Shown here in pieces: positions 1 to 8,119 of a stretch of DNA of 64,000 bases. The DNA comes from GCA-002050365 sp038235165. GTDB taxonomy: Bacteria; Acidobacteriota; Blastocatellia; Pyrinomonadales; Pyrinomonadaceae. The notes under the pieces are model-generated. The model saw only the letters and a program-made list of their open reading frames with translations. It made no database searches and was not told the DNA's origin. Numbering within the stretch: position 1 is the stretch's first letter; each line of letters begins with the position of its first letter. Position numbers and translations under genes: made by a program. The stretch covers positions 124,001 through 188,000 of the forward strand of contig JBBSUG010000003.1 of assembly GCA_038235165.1 (NCBI GenBank), in the 5' to 3' direction.

Positions 1-1
1 C

Positions 2-361
2 GTCCCGATGCCGTCGTGGGCGAAATCCGCCCTCGATGCGTGGATGTATCCGGCGCACATTGACAACGGGTTCATTTTCCGCCGTGTCAATAAGGGCAGC
101 GGGATTATGGGAACGAAAATTACCGAACAGGCAGTCTATAACATCGTCGTCGGTTACGCCGAAAAACTTGCCGCGCAGGGCATCGCCCCGCACGATTTGC
201 GGCGCACCTTTGCCAAACTCGCGCACAAAGGAGGCTCACCGATTGACCAAATCCAGTTATCGCTGGGACACGATTCGATCCAAACGACCGAAAAATATCT
301 GGGCGTTGAACAGGATTTGACCGATGCGCCGTGCGATCATCTGGGTCTGCGAATCGCCTGA
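2..361 (+). CDS. Tyrosine recombinase (phage integrase family), C-terminal part, cut by left edge
   Basis: This is the C-terminal catalytic part of a site-specific tyrosine recombinase; the frame is open to the left edge, so the N-terminal part lies outside the window. Visible active-site elements are the HDLRR box (the His-x-x-Arg pair), the LGH box and the final tyrosine in TTEKYLG, in the order and spacing of the phage integrase family. Such enzymes cut and rejoin DNA through a phosphotyrosine intermediate, for integration, excision or dimer resolution. The missing first catalytic arginine should lie upstream. The gene ends without an obvious hairpin. Its substrate cannot be told; a mobile element or prophage remnant ending near here is possible, but no attachment site was recognised. 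Confidence 0.88.
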   Translation, partial: VPMPSWAKSALDAWMYPAHIDNGFIFRRVNKGSGIMGTKITEQAVYNIVVGYAEKLAAQGIAPHDLRRTFAKLAHKGGSPIDQIQLSLGHDSIQTTEKYLGVEQDLTDAPCDHLGLRIA

Positions 362-625
362 AATTCAGTGTTAAATCTGGAATTAGGATGTTTTCAGTAA
401 TTAAAATATGCGCTGAAAAAACATAATTTGCTCAAAAATTTTGTGCGCGAAAGTTATCAAACTGTTCGCCGTTCGCTCAGTATGGTTTATACTCGGAAGC
501 GAATGTTGTTTTGCGCGGAACTTGCCGATGTCGGCGAACCGCGACGTTTTTTGCATCCAAAGCGAGCGTGAAAAACGAATAGATAATTGACACATTGAAA
601 TGAATGAAAGAGGAGAATTTAATAT

Positions 626-661
626 ATGAGCCGTTGGCGCGGACGTTGGGAAGGTTATTGA
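626..661 (+). other. 11-codon ORF ending in TGA, in frame with the next gene
   Basis: An ATG at 626 follows a good AGGAG Shine-Dalgarno at 611-615 and opens a frame of 11 codons (MSRWRGRWEGY) that stops at a TGA (659-661). The same frame continues open from 662 to 1207 and joins the next gene. It could be a leader peptide, the 5' end of a gene broken by a nonsense mutation (TGG to TGA), or a selenocysteine site. Sequence alone does not decide. Confidence 0.5.
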
Positions 662-688
662 GAACTCGCCTGTGACGGCGGTCCTCCC

Positions 689-1207
689 GTGCGGGGGACG
701 AAATTGACGGCGTGGCGCATTCCGCCGACTTGGAGCGATTTGCAGAATAACGGTTTGCCCGCTGCCGAAAATTCAAAGGTAATGCAAAAACAGCGGCAGC
801 TGCTCAAAGCGACGCAGGATGTGTTGTCGGAAATCGTGAGGGACGTGCGCAAAGGACTGCTCGAAACGGTCGGCGTGGACAGTTCGCCGGCGATGGATGG
901 TGGACGCTGTTCAGTGGTTTTGAACCTGCCCGCCGGAGTGGACACGGAAACAATCGCACAGGCGATTGATTTGGAAAATATTGAAGCGTGGCGCGACGAA
1001 TACGAGAAAGTTCACATCGGTATCAGTCCGTGGTATTCGACCAAAGATGTTGATCAAGCCGTGCTTTCCGCCGTCAAGGTCATTCACGTAATGCTCGGCA
1101 TCCACGCCGCTGATATGGAGGCGGCAAAGCCGAAAACGCTCGGGCAAAAACTGCTCGCCTCGTTCGCCGAAGTGATGCAGATACAAAAAGAAGCCGACAA
1201 AAAATGA
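689..1207 (+). CDS. Hypothetical protein, possibly the 3' part of a frame starting at 626
   Basis: A 172-residue protein of unrecognised family if translation starts at the GTG at 689. The reading frame is also open upstream to the TGA at 659, with codons that look coding (E L A C D G G P P), so the natural product may start at 626. The middle part looks alpha-helical and charged, and the C terminus is lysine-rich. There is no signal peptide or membrane segment. It lies just downstream of an integrase fragment, so it may be cargo of a mobile element, but no phage gene is recognised. A weak GGCGG sits about 8 nt before the GTG. Confidence 0.55.
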   Translation: MRGTKLTAWRIPPTWSDLQNNGLPAAENSKVMQKQRQLLKATQDVLSEIVRDVRKGLLETVGVDSSPAMDGGRCSVVLNLPAGVDTETIAQAIDLENIEAWRDEYEKVHIGISPWYSTKDVDQAVLSAVKVIHVMLGIHAADMEAAKPKTLGQKLLASFAEVMQIQKEADKK

Positions 1208-1248
1208 AATCGGCGAATTGTTCGTTTATCTGCGTATGAGGAGCTATT

Positions 1249-2010
1249 TTATTCCGTCGGATTGATAATTTTCCCGGAAAGCCAGAATTGTCCGCTGACG
1301 ATACCGCCGAGTTTCGGTTTGGCGGGAACTAATTTGGCATCCGCGACAACATCAATTTCGCCGCCTAAAGTTTCGACCAGAAACCAGTAAAAATTTTCGT
1401 TGGAAAGCTCATTCGTTTTCAGTTCAAAATCTTTGATTTCACCGGCAAACATTCCAACCGGGCGCGGCGGTTCGATTTCGGTTTGATCTTCACCGGGCAA
1501 AAATAATCCGCTCGGAACAAAAGACCGCGCCGCCAGATCATTCCAGTTTTCATCAGCGCGAAAATCTTTTTCATCAGCAAAAATTCTAAAATCGTTTGAA
1601 GCAAAAGCCGTTAATTGAATTTCGCAGACTGACGGAAATTCGATTTCACCGACTGTCCGAAAATCCGGCACGTCAAAAACGAACGGGTATGCGCCCGAAT
1701 GTTCAAAGTCAGCATCGCGCGGGTCAGCCCAGGCGTAAAAACCGCCGTCGAGTTCCGAGGATTCGCGTTCGATTTGTCTGACCAAACCGACCGTGCGGCA
1801 GCTGATACCGTCAAAATGCGGATTGAAACCGACAAGTTCCTGGTCGGGATTTCCCTGCAAATAAATTTCCGCGCCGGAAGCGTCTGAGAACCGCAGATAA
1901 AATCCCTGCGGACACCTGACTGATTCGACATATTTGATCGTTTCAGTAATCAAAACATTAACGTCCTGCTCGCTTTGAACCGGGAAACCAATATCGGATA
2001 AATTGCTCAT
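1249..2010 (-). CDS. Conserved-looking hypothetical protein, 253 residues
   Basis: The frame is long and codes for an acidic protein rich in Phe, Asp and Glu, with no signal peptide, membrane helix or recognised catalytic motif. The middle portion is rich in aromatic beta-strand-like segments, and the C terminus has a Gly/Lys-rich beta segment, suggesting an all-beta cytosolic fold. I do not recognise the family. It is monocistronic: the neighbour at 2103-2741 on the same strand is separated from it by a hairpin terminator, and the gene on its other side is convergent. The start at 2010 is the first ATG after the terminator. Confidence 0.7.
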   Translation of the reverse strand: MSNLSDIGFPVQSEQDVNVLITETIKYVESVRCPQGFYLRFSDASGAEIYLQGNPDQELVGFNPHFDGISCRTVGLVRQIERESSELDGGFYAWADPRDADFEHSGAYPFVFDVPDFRTVGEIEFPSVCEIQLTAFASNDFRIFADEKDFRADENWNDLAARSFVPSGLFLPGEDQTEIEPPRPVGMFAGEIKDFELKTNELSNENFYWFLVETLGGEIDVVADAKLVPAKPKLGGIVSGQFWLSGKIINPTE

Positions 2011-2046
2011 ATAATTATTGATTATAAGATTTGTTTTTAAAAGGCG

Positions 2047-2082
2047 AAAGCCCGCCCGCGTTCTTGTTCGCGGACGGGCTTT
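2047..2082 (-). terminator. Intrinsic terminator of the peptidoglycan-binding gene
   Basis: Inverted repeat AAAGCCCGCCCGCG / CGCGGACGGGCTTT with one mismatch and an 8-nt loop, just beyond the stop of the minus-strand gene at 2103-2741. T-rich tracts flank both sides, so it could work in either direction. Confidence 0.75.
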
Positions 2083-2102
2083 TCTTTTCGGTGATTTACT
2101 TT

Positions 2103-2741
2103 CTATTTGGGATCCATTTTCGCGTTCTCTTTTTGTTTGTCGGTCAGTTCGATGCCCATTTTTTCCAGCGTTACCTGATTAAGCGTGCCGGTTGATTTCA
2201 ATCCGTTCGCCTCCTGATATTTTTTCAAGCCTTCGCGGGTTGTATCGTCCAGTTTCCCGGTTTCATCGCCGCCGTACATACTTTTCGACTTGAGCATTTT
2301 CTGCGCCTGCATTATTTGATCCTTCGTTGTCCGAAAAATGTTTCGCTTCGGTTTAGCTGATTTATCACTGTCCGCCGCCGCGTAAGAATTAGGCGAAATC
2401 GGCATTTCTTTTTGTTTATCGGTCAGCTCGATGTTCATTTTTTCGAGCGTCGCCCGGTTCAGTGTGCCGGTTGCTTTCAAGCCGTTTTCAGATTGAAATT
2501 TTTTCAATCCGGCGCGAGTGTCCGGGTCGAGTTTGCCGGTTTCATCGCCGCTGTACATTGATTTTCCTTTGAGCATTTTTTGCGCCTGCGCGACCTGGTC
2601 CTTATTCGAACGGAAAATTTGCCGCTTGGGTTTTTCCGTGTCGGTCATTTTGGTGGTTTTAGCCGGCGGCGGTGTCGTTTGAGCGTTGAAGGAGACGGTG
2701 AATAGAAGAGACACGAGTATTAAGAGAATTAATTTTTTCAT
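2103..2741 (-). CDS. Secreted protein with two peptidoglycan-binding (PG_binding_1) repeats
   Basis: A 212-residue protein starting with a clear Sec signal peptide (MKK, a hydrophobic stretch, then cleavage near FNAQ). Two near-identical modules follow, each with the pattern QAQKMLK.KSMY.GDETGKLD..TR.GLKK followed by NGLK.TGTLN..TLEKM, typical of the three-helix PG_binding_1 fold. The modules are joined by a short charged linker and each ends in IELTDKQKE. The protein probably binds cell-wall peptidoglycan in the periplasm. No catalytic domain is attached, so it is a binding or scaffold protein rather than a hydrolase. The strong similarity of the two modules indicates a recent internal duplication. 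Confidence 0.85.
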   Translation of the reverse strand: MKKLILLILVSLLFTVSFNAQTTPPPAKTTKMTDTEKPKRQIFRSNKDQVAQAQKMLKGKSMYSGDETGKLDPDTRAGLKKFQSENGLKATGTLNRATLEKMNIELTDKQKEMPISPNSYAAADSDKSAKPKRNIFRTTKDQIMQAQKMLKSKSMYGGDETGKLDDTTREGLKKYQEANGLKSTGTLNQVTLEKMGIELTDKQKENAKMDPK

Positions 2742-3096
2742 TTCTGATCCTTTTTGATCCTTTACGGAGTTTAACCGCTGATGTGTGGTGATTCAGTGAG
2801 ATTGTCCGATGAGTAATTTGAAAAGCAACTCTACATTACATCTGAATCAGCTTGGTAATTGCAGGGGGGTATCCGTATTATTCATAAATAAAGTAGATTG
2901 TCAAATTTTTTCTGAAGGTTGTTGAATAAAGGCTGCCAACGAAATTGATTAAGGATTTTTTGGCAGATATTCAAATGAGATGACCGTACAGTAAATAAGA
3001 ACGTAGAAGCCCGCACGGAGTAAAGAAAACCCTTATTGTGTGCGGATTTCTGCATAGAACAGCAAATTCTCAACACTCACGGCACCACAGTTTGAT
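2742..3096. other. Gene-free gap, nothing recognised
   Basis: About 355 bases between two minus-strand genes. It is AT-rich and contains the promoter region for the 2741 gene. Short frames here lack coding character. No hairpin, tRNA or repeat was recognised. Confidence 0.5.
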
Positions 3097-4128
3097 CTAC
3101 CTGATTTGAATGGGAAAAGGAACAAATGACAAGATAAAAATTGTCAGCGTCAAAACGGCAACCAATTTTCTCGGAAAATTCAGCGGTGTGTCGTCGAGCG
3201 GTTCGGGATGACCGACGCGCATCATTATACCGAGCAGCACGACGAACAGAAACCCGCTCGGACTGCTGTAAATCACCCAGCCCAGAATAGAAATCACCGC
3301 CATCACGACAAAGGCGATGCGCCCCGTCCAACGGTGAAATGTTTGACCGAAGATCGCGTAAACAGCGTGTCCGCCGTCGAGCTGCCCTGACGGAACCAAG
3401 TTTAGACTCGTCACCAGCAAACCGATCCACGCCGCCGCCAGAAATGGATTGAAGCTCAGAAAATTTGGATCAAGACCTAAAAAACGCGCGAAAATTTGAG
3501 TGAGCAGCGGATCGGAAAAGTACAATCCGGCTTGACCGGCGACGGATTGTGTCGGCGCAACGGCTCGTTCCATCGTCAGCAGCCCGATGATTAAAACCGG
3601 AATCAGCGTGATAAATCCGGCAATCGGACCGGCAACTCCGATGTCGAATGTGGCGCGGCGCGACGGCAGCGGCGAAACGATTTTGATAAATGCACCAAAA
3701 GTTCCCGCCGGACCGATCAGCGGCGGCAGGGGAATAAAATACGGCAGTGTCGCGTCAACACCGTAGAGACGACACGCGACGTAATGCCCGGATTCGTGCG
3801 CCGTCAGAATCGCCAGCAGGGATAAAGAAAATTTCAGCCCGTATTTTAAGGTTTCGAAATCAGTGAAAAGTGTCTGAACGGTTGTGTATATGAGCGCGGC
3901 GTAGTGAGCGGGAAAAGAGAGAAAAAAATGAAAAATCTCTGCCGCCGTTTGCGGATCGGTATCGGGAAAAATCGGAATTTGTCCGAACGGCTCCAGAACT
4001 CCCGCCAGCGTTACCGTAAACAACGCGATGAGCAGCAGTGCAATGTGTATCGCCCAGGTTTTCGCGGTCGGACGCATCGCTTCGCGACGGTCAAAAAATT
4101 GATTGGTGACTGAATTAAGATTCGACAT
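3097..4128 (-). CDS. Site-2 protease family membrane metalloprotease (M50)
   Basis: A 343-residue integral membrane protein with multiple hydrophobic helices. The zinc motif HESGH begins at residue 111 in a membrane helix, and the second conserved M50 motif (NLVPSGQLDGG) follows in a later helix, giving the third metal ligand Asp. Site-2 proteases cut transmembrane segments of regulators such as anti-sigma factors. The layout, with an N-terminal extension and long loops before and after HExxH, resembles the plant/cyanobacterial EGY-like branch more than E. coli RseP, and no PDZ domain is visible. An ECF sigma/anti-sigma pair lies at 8120-9618, but a link is only a guess. The start ATG at 4128 matches the expected soluble N terminus. 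Confidence 0.88.
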   Translation of the reverse strand: MSNLNSVTNQFFDRREAMRPTAKTWAIHIALLLIALFTVTLAGVLEPFGQIPIFPDTDPQTAAEIFHFFLSFPAHYAALIYTTVQTLFTDFETLKYGLKFSLSLLAILTAHESGHYVACRLYGVDATLPYFIPLPPLIGPAGTFGAFIKIVSPLPSRRATFDIGVAGPIAGFITLIPVLIIGLLTMERAVAPTQSVAGQAGLYFSDPLLTQIFARFLGLDPNFLSFNPFLAAAWIGLLVTSLNLVPSGQLDGGHAVYAIFGQTFHRWTGRIAFVVMAVISILGWVIYSSPSGFLFVVLLGIMMRVGHPEPLDDTPLNFPRKLVAVLTLTIFILSFVPFPIQIR

Positions 4129-4217
4129 CGGCTGATGAAAACGTCAAATCGCAAATCACCGACGATAATTAACTGCATTATTCACGGGATTTACGATTCA
4201 CAATTGGCGGCTGAATG

Positions 4218-4502
4218 CTACTTTTTACTTTTCACGGCTTTAGCTTGAAGTTCTTTACCCGGCTTGAAGCGAATTGTCTTGCCTGACGGAATCGGGACTT
4301 CTTTGCCGGTGCGCGGATTGCGCCCGATGCCGCGCTTGCGCGGTTTGACGACAAAAACGCCGAAACCGCGAAGTTCGATGCGGCTGCCGTTTGCCAGTGC
4401 TTCCTTCATAGCGTTGAAAAGCGCGTCAACCACCTGTTCGGCTTTTTGCTTCGGAACGCCTGTTTTATCAGCTACTACGTTTACAATGTCAAGTTTAATC
4501 AT
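4218..4502 (-). CDS. HU/IHF-family DNA-binding protein
   Basis: A 94-residue histone-like protein that bends and compacts DNA as a dimer. From MIKLDIV the whole HU fold is visible: the helical N-terminal half, the GSRIELRGFG.F strand, then the DNA-binding arm with the GRNPRTG signature and PSGKTIRFKPGK, and a lysine-rich tail. The frame extends upstream to 4598, but the start at 4502 is chosen because all HU proteins begin at this residue and a GAGAGGA Shine-Dalgarno lies about 8 nt before it. The gene is monocistronic with an AT-rich upstream region of about 150 bases. Whether it acts as HU or IHF cannot be told. Confidence 0.95.
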   Translation of the reverse strand: MIKLDIVNVVADKTGVPKQKAEQVVDALFNAMKEALANGSRIELRGFGVFVVKPRKRGIGRNPRTGKEVPIPSGKTIRFKPGKELQAKAVKSKK

Positions 4503-4674
4503 AATAATCGTCCTCTCTGAAAATGTCGGAAGAAAAAACTCTCTGGGCTTATGTGTGAATGATAAGCCTCTAACTCTGTATCTGTCAAGATTTTGCAAAG
4601 AATTTTAGCGCGGAAATGAATAATAAATAAGTTTCGTGTTCAGCACTGTGTCAAATATCGCCCAAAGTATGACA

Positions 4675-5559
4675 TTACCGACTTTTTACGTCTGAATGAT
4701 GAAACTCCAAAAATTTATTCGTAACAATTTCGGGGACTTCAAAATGTGGAAAATGACCGATTTCGGCGAGTTCGACGATGTTTTTTTGCTGCGGCACGAC
4801 TTCGCGGAATCTTTTAACGAGATGTGCGCCCGAAACTTTATCGATCAAACCGTTGATAAAAAGAAACGGCTGCGTCATTCGTTCAAGCGCACCGACCCAC
4901 CGCGCCTGATATTTTTCGCGTTCGGTCATATAACGAATGAGTTTATGCGCGATTTTCCGTCCGTCGTTGTATTTGAACGCGGCGATAAATTCGTTTAGTT
5001 CTTCTGCCGTCGGCTGTGTATTTGCGCCGAAAATAGAAGCCAAACCCCTTTTGAATTTTGCATCGGTAATCAGTCTGCCGAACAAAAAACCGATTGGACT
5101 GAGCAAAAGTTTCTGTGCTGCAATCGGACGATGCGTTTCGGGAAACAGCGCACCGTTCATAAAACAAATTGTTTCAATCGTAAAGTTTAACTGATTTTCG
5201 GCGGCGCGGGCGAGAAGTTCCTGCGTGATCGTGTTGCCGTAATCGTGCGCCAGAATGTGAACCTTTTTGATGTGCCGACTCTCAAGCAGACTTTGCAGCA
5301 CATCAACCTGATTAAACGTCGTGTAGTCAAAATTGACGGGTTTGGCGGAAGAACCATAACCCAGTAAATCAAAGGTTAAAACGGCAAAACTTGTGGCGAG
5401 TGCGTCCCAAATTTTATGATAATCGTGCGAAGAAGTCGGAAAACCGTGTAGACAGAGCAAAATTTCGTCGGATTTTTCGCTCGAACGATAAAAAATCGGT
5501 AAATCCTTGTAATCAAAATAACTTCCGCTGTGCCGCCAATTGTTCAAATTCATTAACAT
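4675..5559 (-). CDS. Alpha/beta-fold hydrolase of the epoxide hydrolase/dehalogenase (MEST-like) group
   Basis: A 294-residue cytosolic hydrolase. The oxyanion HGFPTSS box lies near residue 38, the nucleophile elbow reads HDYGNT with an aspartate (about residue 106) instead of serine, and the general-base histidine lies in EIGHFPHFEVP (about residue 269). Asp nucleophiles are typical of epoxide hydrolases and haloalkane dehalogenases, which form an ester intermediate. The HDYG variant and overall pattern resemble the mesoderm-specific-transcript (MEST) branch. The substrate is unknown. It is divergently placed relative to the metallopeptidase gene at 5648. Either of two close ATGs (5559 or 5553) could start it. 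Confidence 0.85.
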   Translation of the reverse strand: MLMNLNNWRHSGSYFDYKDLPIFYRSSEKSDEILLCLHGFPTSSHDYHKIWDALATSFAVLTFDLLGYGSSAKPVNFDYTTFNQVDVLQSLLESRHIKKVHILAHDYGNTITQELLARAAENQLNFTIETICFMNGALFPETHRPIAAQKLLLSPIGFLFGRLITDAKFKRGLASIFGANTQPTAEELNEFIAAFKYNDGRKIAHKLIRYMTEREKYQARWVGALERMTQPFLFINGLIDKVSGAHLVKRFREVVPQQKNIVELAEIGHFPHFEVPEIVTNKFLEFHHSDVKSR

Positions 5560-5647
5560 CTAAAGTATAATTTTACGCTGACCGAAACAAAGTGGTAAAC
5601 TGCTTTATATTTTTGCAGAAAAATTATTCAAAAAGGGAGAAAAATTT

Positions 5648-6478
5648 ATGCAGTGGAGAAATTCGGGGGAGAGTTCAAACATCGAAGACCGGCGCGGGAT
5701 GTCAGGCACGGGAATGGCTATCGGCGGCGGCGGAGTCGGAACATTATTGTTGGTTTTGGTTTTATGGCTGTGCGGCGCCGATCCCAGCACCTTGCTGAGT
5801 TTGCTGTCCGGCAGCGGTTCGCAGCAAACGACACAAACGCAGCAGCAAAGGCAGACGAATCCGCAAACTGAAGACAACGACAAAAAGTTCGTTGCATCTG
5901 TTTTGAAAACCACCGAAGATGCTTGGAATCAGATACTTCCGCAACAAACCGGAAAGCGTTATCGTGAACCGAAACTGGTGCTTTTTACCAATCAGGTGCA
6001 GTCTGCCTGCGGCATTGCCGGTTCTTCGACCGGACCATTTTATTGTCCGGGCGATGAACAGCTTTATCTCGATTTCGGTTTTTTCCAGGAATTGAAAAAC
6101 GAATTTCGCGCACCCGGCGACTTCGCTCAGGCGTATGTCATCGCCCACGAGGTCGGACACCACGTTCAAAATATACTCGGTAAAATGGACACCGGCAATT
6201 CAAATCAGGCATCGGTCAAAATCGAACTGCAAGCCGACTGCTACGCCGGTATCTGGGCAAATTACGTGCAGAAAAAAGGTTTGCTCGAAGTCGGCGATGT
6301 CGAAGAAGCGATTAGGGCGGCGCAGGCGGTCGGCGACGATACGATTCAGAAACGTTCGCAGGGTTATGTCGTCCCTGATTCGTTCACACACGGTTCTTCG
6401 GAACAGAGAATGCAGTGGTTTACACGCGGCTTTCAGTCGGGCGATATGCGTCAGTGCGAAACGTCCGGTGTCAGATAA
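5648..6478 (+). CDS. ypfJ: Neutral zinc metallopeptidase, YpfJ family
   Basis: A 276-residue protein of the putative neutral zinc metallopeptidase family. The N terminus has the family signature (MQWRNSGESSNIEDRRG), then a glycine-rich linker and one transmembrane helix around residues 25-43. A Gln-rich stretch follows, then the peptidase domain with HEVGHH (first His about residue 167) and a downstream ELQADCYAG box providing the third ligand. The catalytic part is probably periplasmic. The paired cysteines around CGIAGSSTGPFYC are typical. A Shine-Dalgarno AGGGAG lies just upstream. The biological substrate of the family is not established. A strong terminator follows. Confidence 0.92.
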   Translation: MQWRNSGESSNIEDRRGMSGTGMAIGGGGVGTLLLVLVLWLCGADPSTLLSLLSGSGSQQTTQTQQQRQTNPQTEDNDKKFVASVLKTTEDAWNQILPQQTGKRYREPKLVLFTNQVQSACGIAGSSTGPFYCPGDEQLYLDFGFFQELKNEFRAPGDFAQAYVIAHEVGHHVQNILGKMDTGNSNQASVKIELQADCYAGIWANYVQKKGLLEVGDVEEAIRAAQAVGDDTIQKRSQGYVVPDSFTHGSSEQRMQWFTRGFQSGDMRQCETSGVR

Positions 6479-6493
6479 AAAATTATCGAATAA

Positions 6494-6533
6494 AAAAAGC
6501 GCAGTCAGGAATCATTTTCCGACTGCGCTTTTT
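6494..6533. terminator. Bidirectional intrinsic terminator
   Basis: A 13-bp perfect stem (AAAAAGCGCAGTC / GACTGCGCTTTTT) with A- and T-runs on the two sides, placed between the convergent genes 5648-6478 (+) and 6589-7770 (-). It can end transcription from both. Confidence 0.92.
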
Positions 6534-6588
6534 TTTGATTAGAAGAAATGAACTGTCAGCTTTCCGTTTATCATCTATTACTCATCAC

Positions 6589-7770
6589 TTAATTCGTTTC
6601 CGTGCCGACCATCGCCTGCGGCATCGGCATTCCGACGGCATCGGATTTGGATTCCGGTTCATCTTCAAACATATTTTCCTCATGTTCGCTGACGATCAGT
6701 TTACCGGGTTGTTTTGAAAAAAGAAGTTTTTTCTCTTCTTCGTCAAAATCAACCGTGACCATATCGCCTGTTTCGACCTGCTGCGTCGCCACTAAATTTG
6801 ACAGCGGATACACGAGAAACCGTTCGATGGCGCGTTTCAAATGGCGTGCGCCGTATTTCAAATCAATGCCTTCGCTCAGTAAATATTCCTTCGCGGCGAC
6901 CGAACATTCAAACGCGAACTTCGTTCCGGCGGATTCGGTGATACGATCCTGCACCGAGCGCAGTTCGATCTCCAGAATGCGGCGCAGATGATGTTCCTTC
7001 AAACTTCTGAAGACGACCACCTTATCAATGCGGTTCATAAATTCCGGCGAGAATTTTCGTTTCGCAGCTTCGAGTGCGGTACGGTAAATCTTCGTGTCAA
7101 TTTCGTTGTCGTCCTGATTTTTGCCCGTTTTCAGCGGAGCAAAACCGATGCCGCCGGAAATCATTTCGCTCATCTCACGCGCGCCGAGATTAGAAGTCAT
7201 AATGACGACCGCTCTGGAAAAATCAACGCGGCGGTTGTCGCCGAGCGTCAGCGTCGCTTTATCTAAAATGCCGAGCAGGAGCTGCCACAGCGCGTCCGAA
7301 GCCTTTTCGATTTCGTCAAACAGCACGAACGTCAATTTCGTTTCGTCGGTGTGCGCTTTGTCCAGATTTTCCTGTGTCAGCATCGGCGACGTTTCGCGGT
7401 GTCCCAAATATCCGGGAGGCGACCCGATCAGTTTGGCAATTTCGTGTGAATGCTGAAATTCGGCGCAGTCAATTTTGACGACCGAATGCGGTTCGCCGAA
7501 CAAAACTTCAGCCGCCGCTTCGACGACGCGGGTTTTCCCCGATCCGGTCGGTCCGAGAAAAAGCATCGTGCCGAGCGGACGCGCCGGATTGTTCATTCCC
7601 GCCAGATAAATTTGAAAAATACCGCTCATCCGGCGGACGGCACGTTCCTGACCGACGATGAAAGCCGAGAGTTTATCTTCAAAATCTTTGGCTCGCGGAC
7701 TTTTTTTATCGGGGTCAAGTAAAAATAATTTTTCGGTAGTTTCCTTTTTTTTAGCCAGTTCTTGTTTCAT
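6589..7770 (-). CDS. Stand-alone Clp-type AAA+ ATPase (ClpB D2-like)
   Basis: A 393-residue single-ring AAA+ protein. The Walker A is GPTGSGKT (about residues 73-80), followed by the pore-loop region GSPPGYLGH, Walker B FVLFDEIEKA, sensor 1 TSNLG, an arginine-finger region FMNRID, and the C-terminal small domain with sensor 2 GARHLKRAI. This is the layout of the second ATPase domain of ClpA/ClpB without the N domain, first ATPase ring or coiled coil. It lacks the ClpX zinc finger. It probably remodels proteins, but partner and substrate are unknown. The start at 7770 is chosen over an upstream TTG because GGCGAGGAGAG lies 10 nt before it. The C terminus is an acidic tail. Confidence 0.85.
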   Translation of the reverse strand: MKQELAKKKETTEKLFLLDPDKKSPRAKDFEDKLSAFIVGQERAVRRMSGIFQIYLAGMNNPARPLGTMLFLGPTGSGKTRVVEAAAEVLFGEPHSVVKIDCAEFQHSHEIAKLIGSPPGYLGHRETSPMLTQENLDKAHTDETKLTFVLFDEIEKASDALWQLLLGILDKATLTLGDNRRVDFSRAVVIMTSNLGAREMSEMISGGIGFAPLKTGKNQDDNEIDTKIYRTALEAAKRKFSPEFMNRIDKVVVFRSLKEHHLRRILEIELRSVQDRITESAGTKFAFECSVAAKEYLLSEGIDLKYGARHLKRAIERFLVYPLSNLVATQQVETGDMVTVDFDEEEKKLLFSKQPGKLIVSEHEENMFEDEPESKSDAVGMPMPQAMVGTETN

Positions 7771-8119
7771 TTTTTGTATTCTCTCCTCGCCTCTCAAAGA
7801 ACGCTTTTTCCGAGAGCGTCTTGCAAATTATAGACGAATTTTCAAACCCGACTTTGCCGAATGTTTCCGGTAAGTCTTTGTCTATATTGATGATTTCAAA
7901 AGATTTTTCGTTGGCTGGACTTTAGAGTCTGAAAGGTTCGTCCACTGGAATGCGAGCCTGTATAAAACGAATCAGACTCTAGTTAATGTTTAACATAAAT
8001 TAGTAAGATATTGCAAGAATAAACTTCAAGTAAAACTTCAAGTAAAATAACTCGCGGAATAAAACGGACAAAAATAAGTATCAAACAGTTGTGAATCGGA
8101 GAACTGAGAGGAACAAAAA
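7771..8119. other. Gap between divergent genes, with a 10-bp inverted repeat
   Basis: About 350 bases holding the promoters of the AAA+ gene (leftward) and the sigma-factor gene (rightward). The one clear structure is the inverted repeat TAGAGTCTGA (7923-7932) / TCAGACTCTA (7972-7981), separated by 39 bases. Its role is unknown. Confidence 0.5.

Noticed and set aside
4129..4217. Word-repeat hairpin between the site-2 protease and HU genes
   Set aside because: Some short words such as CAAATC recur, but the arms do not pair over more than a few bases.
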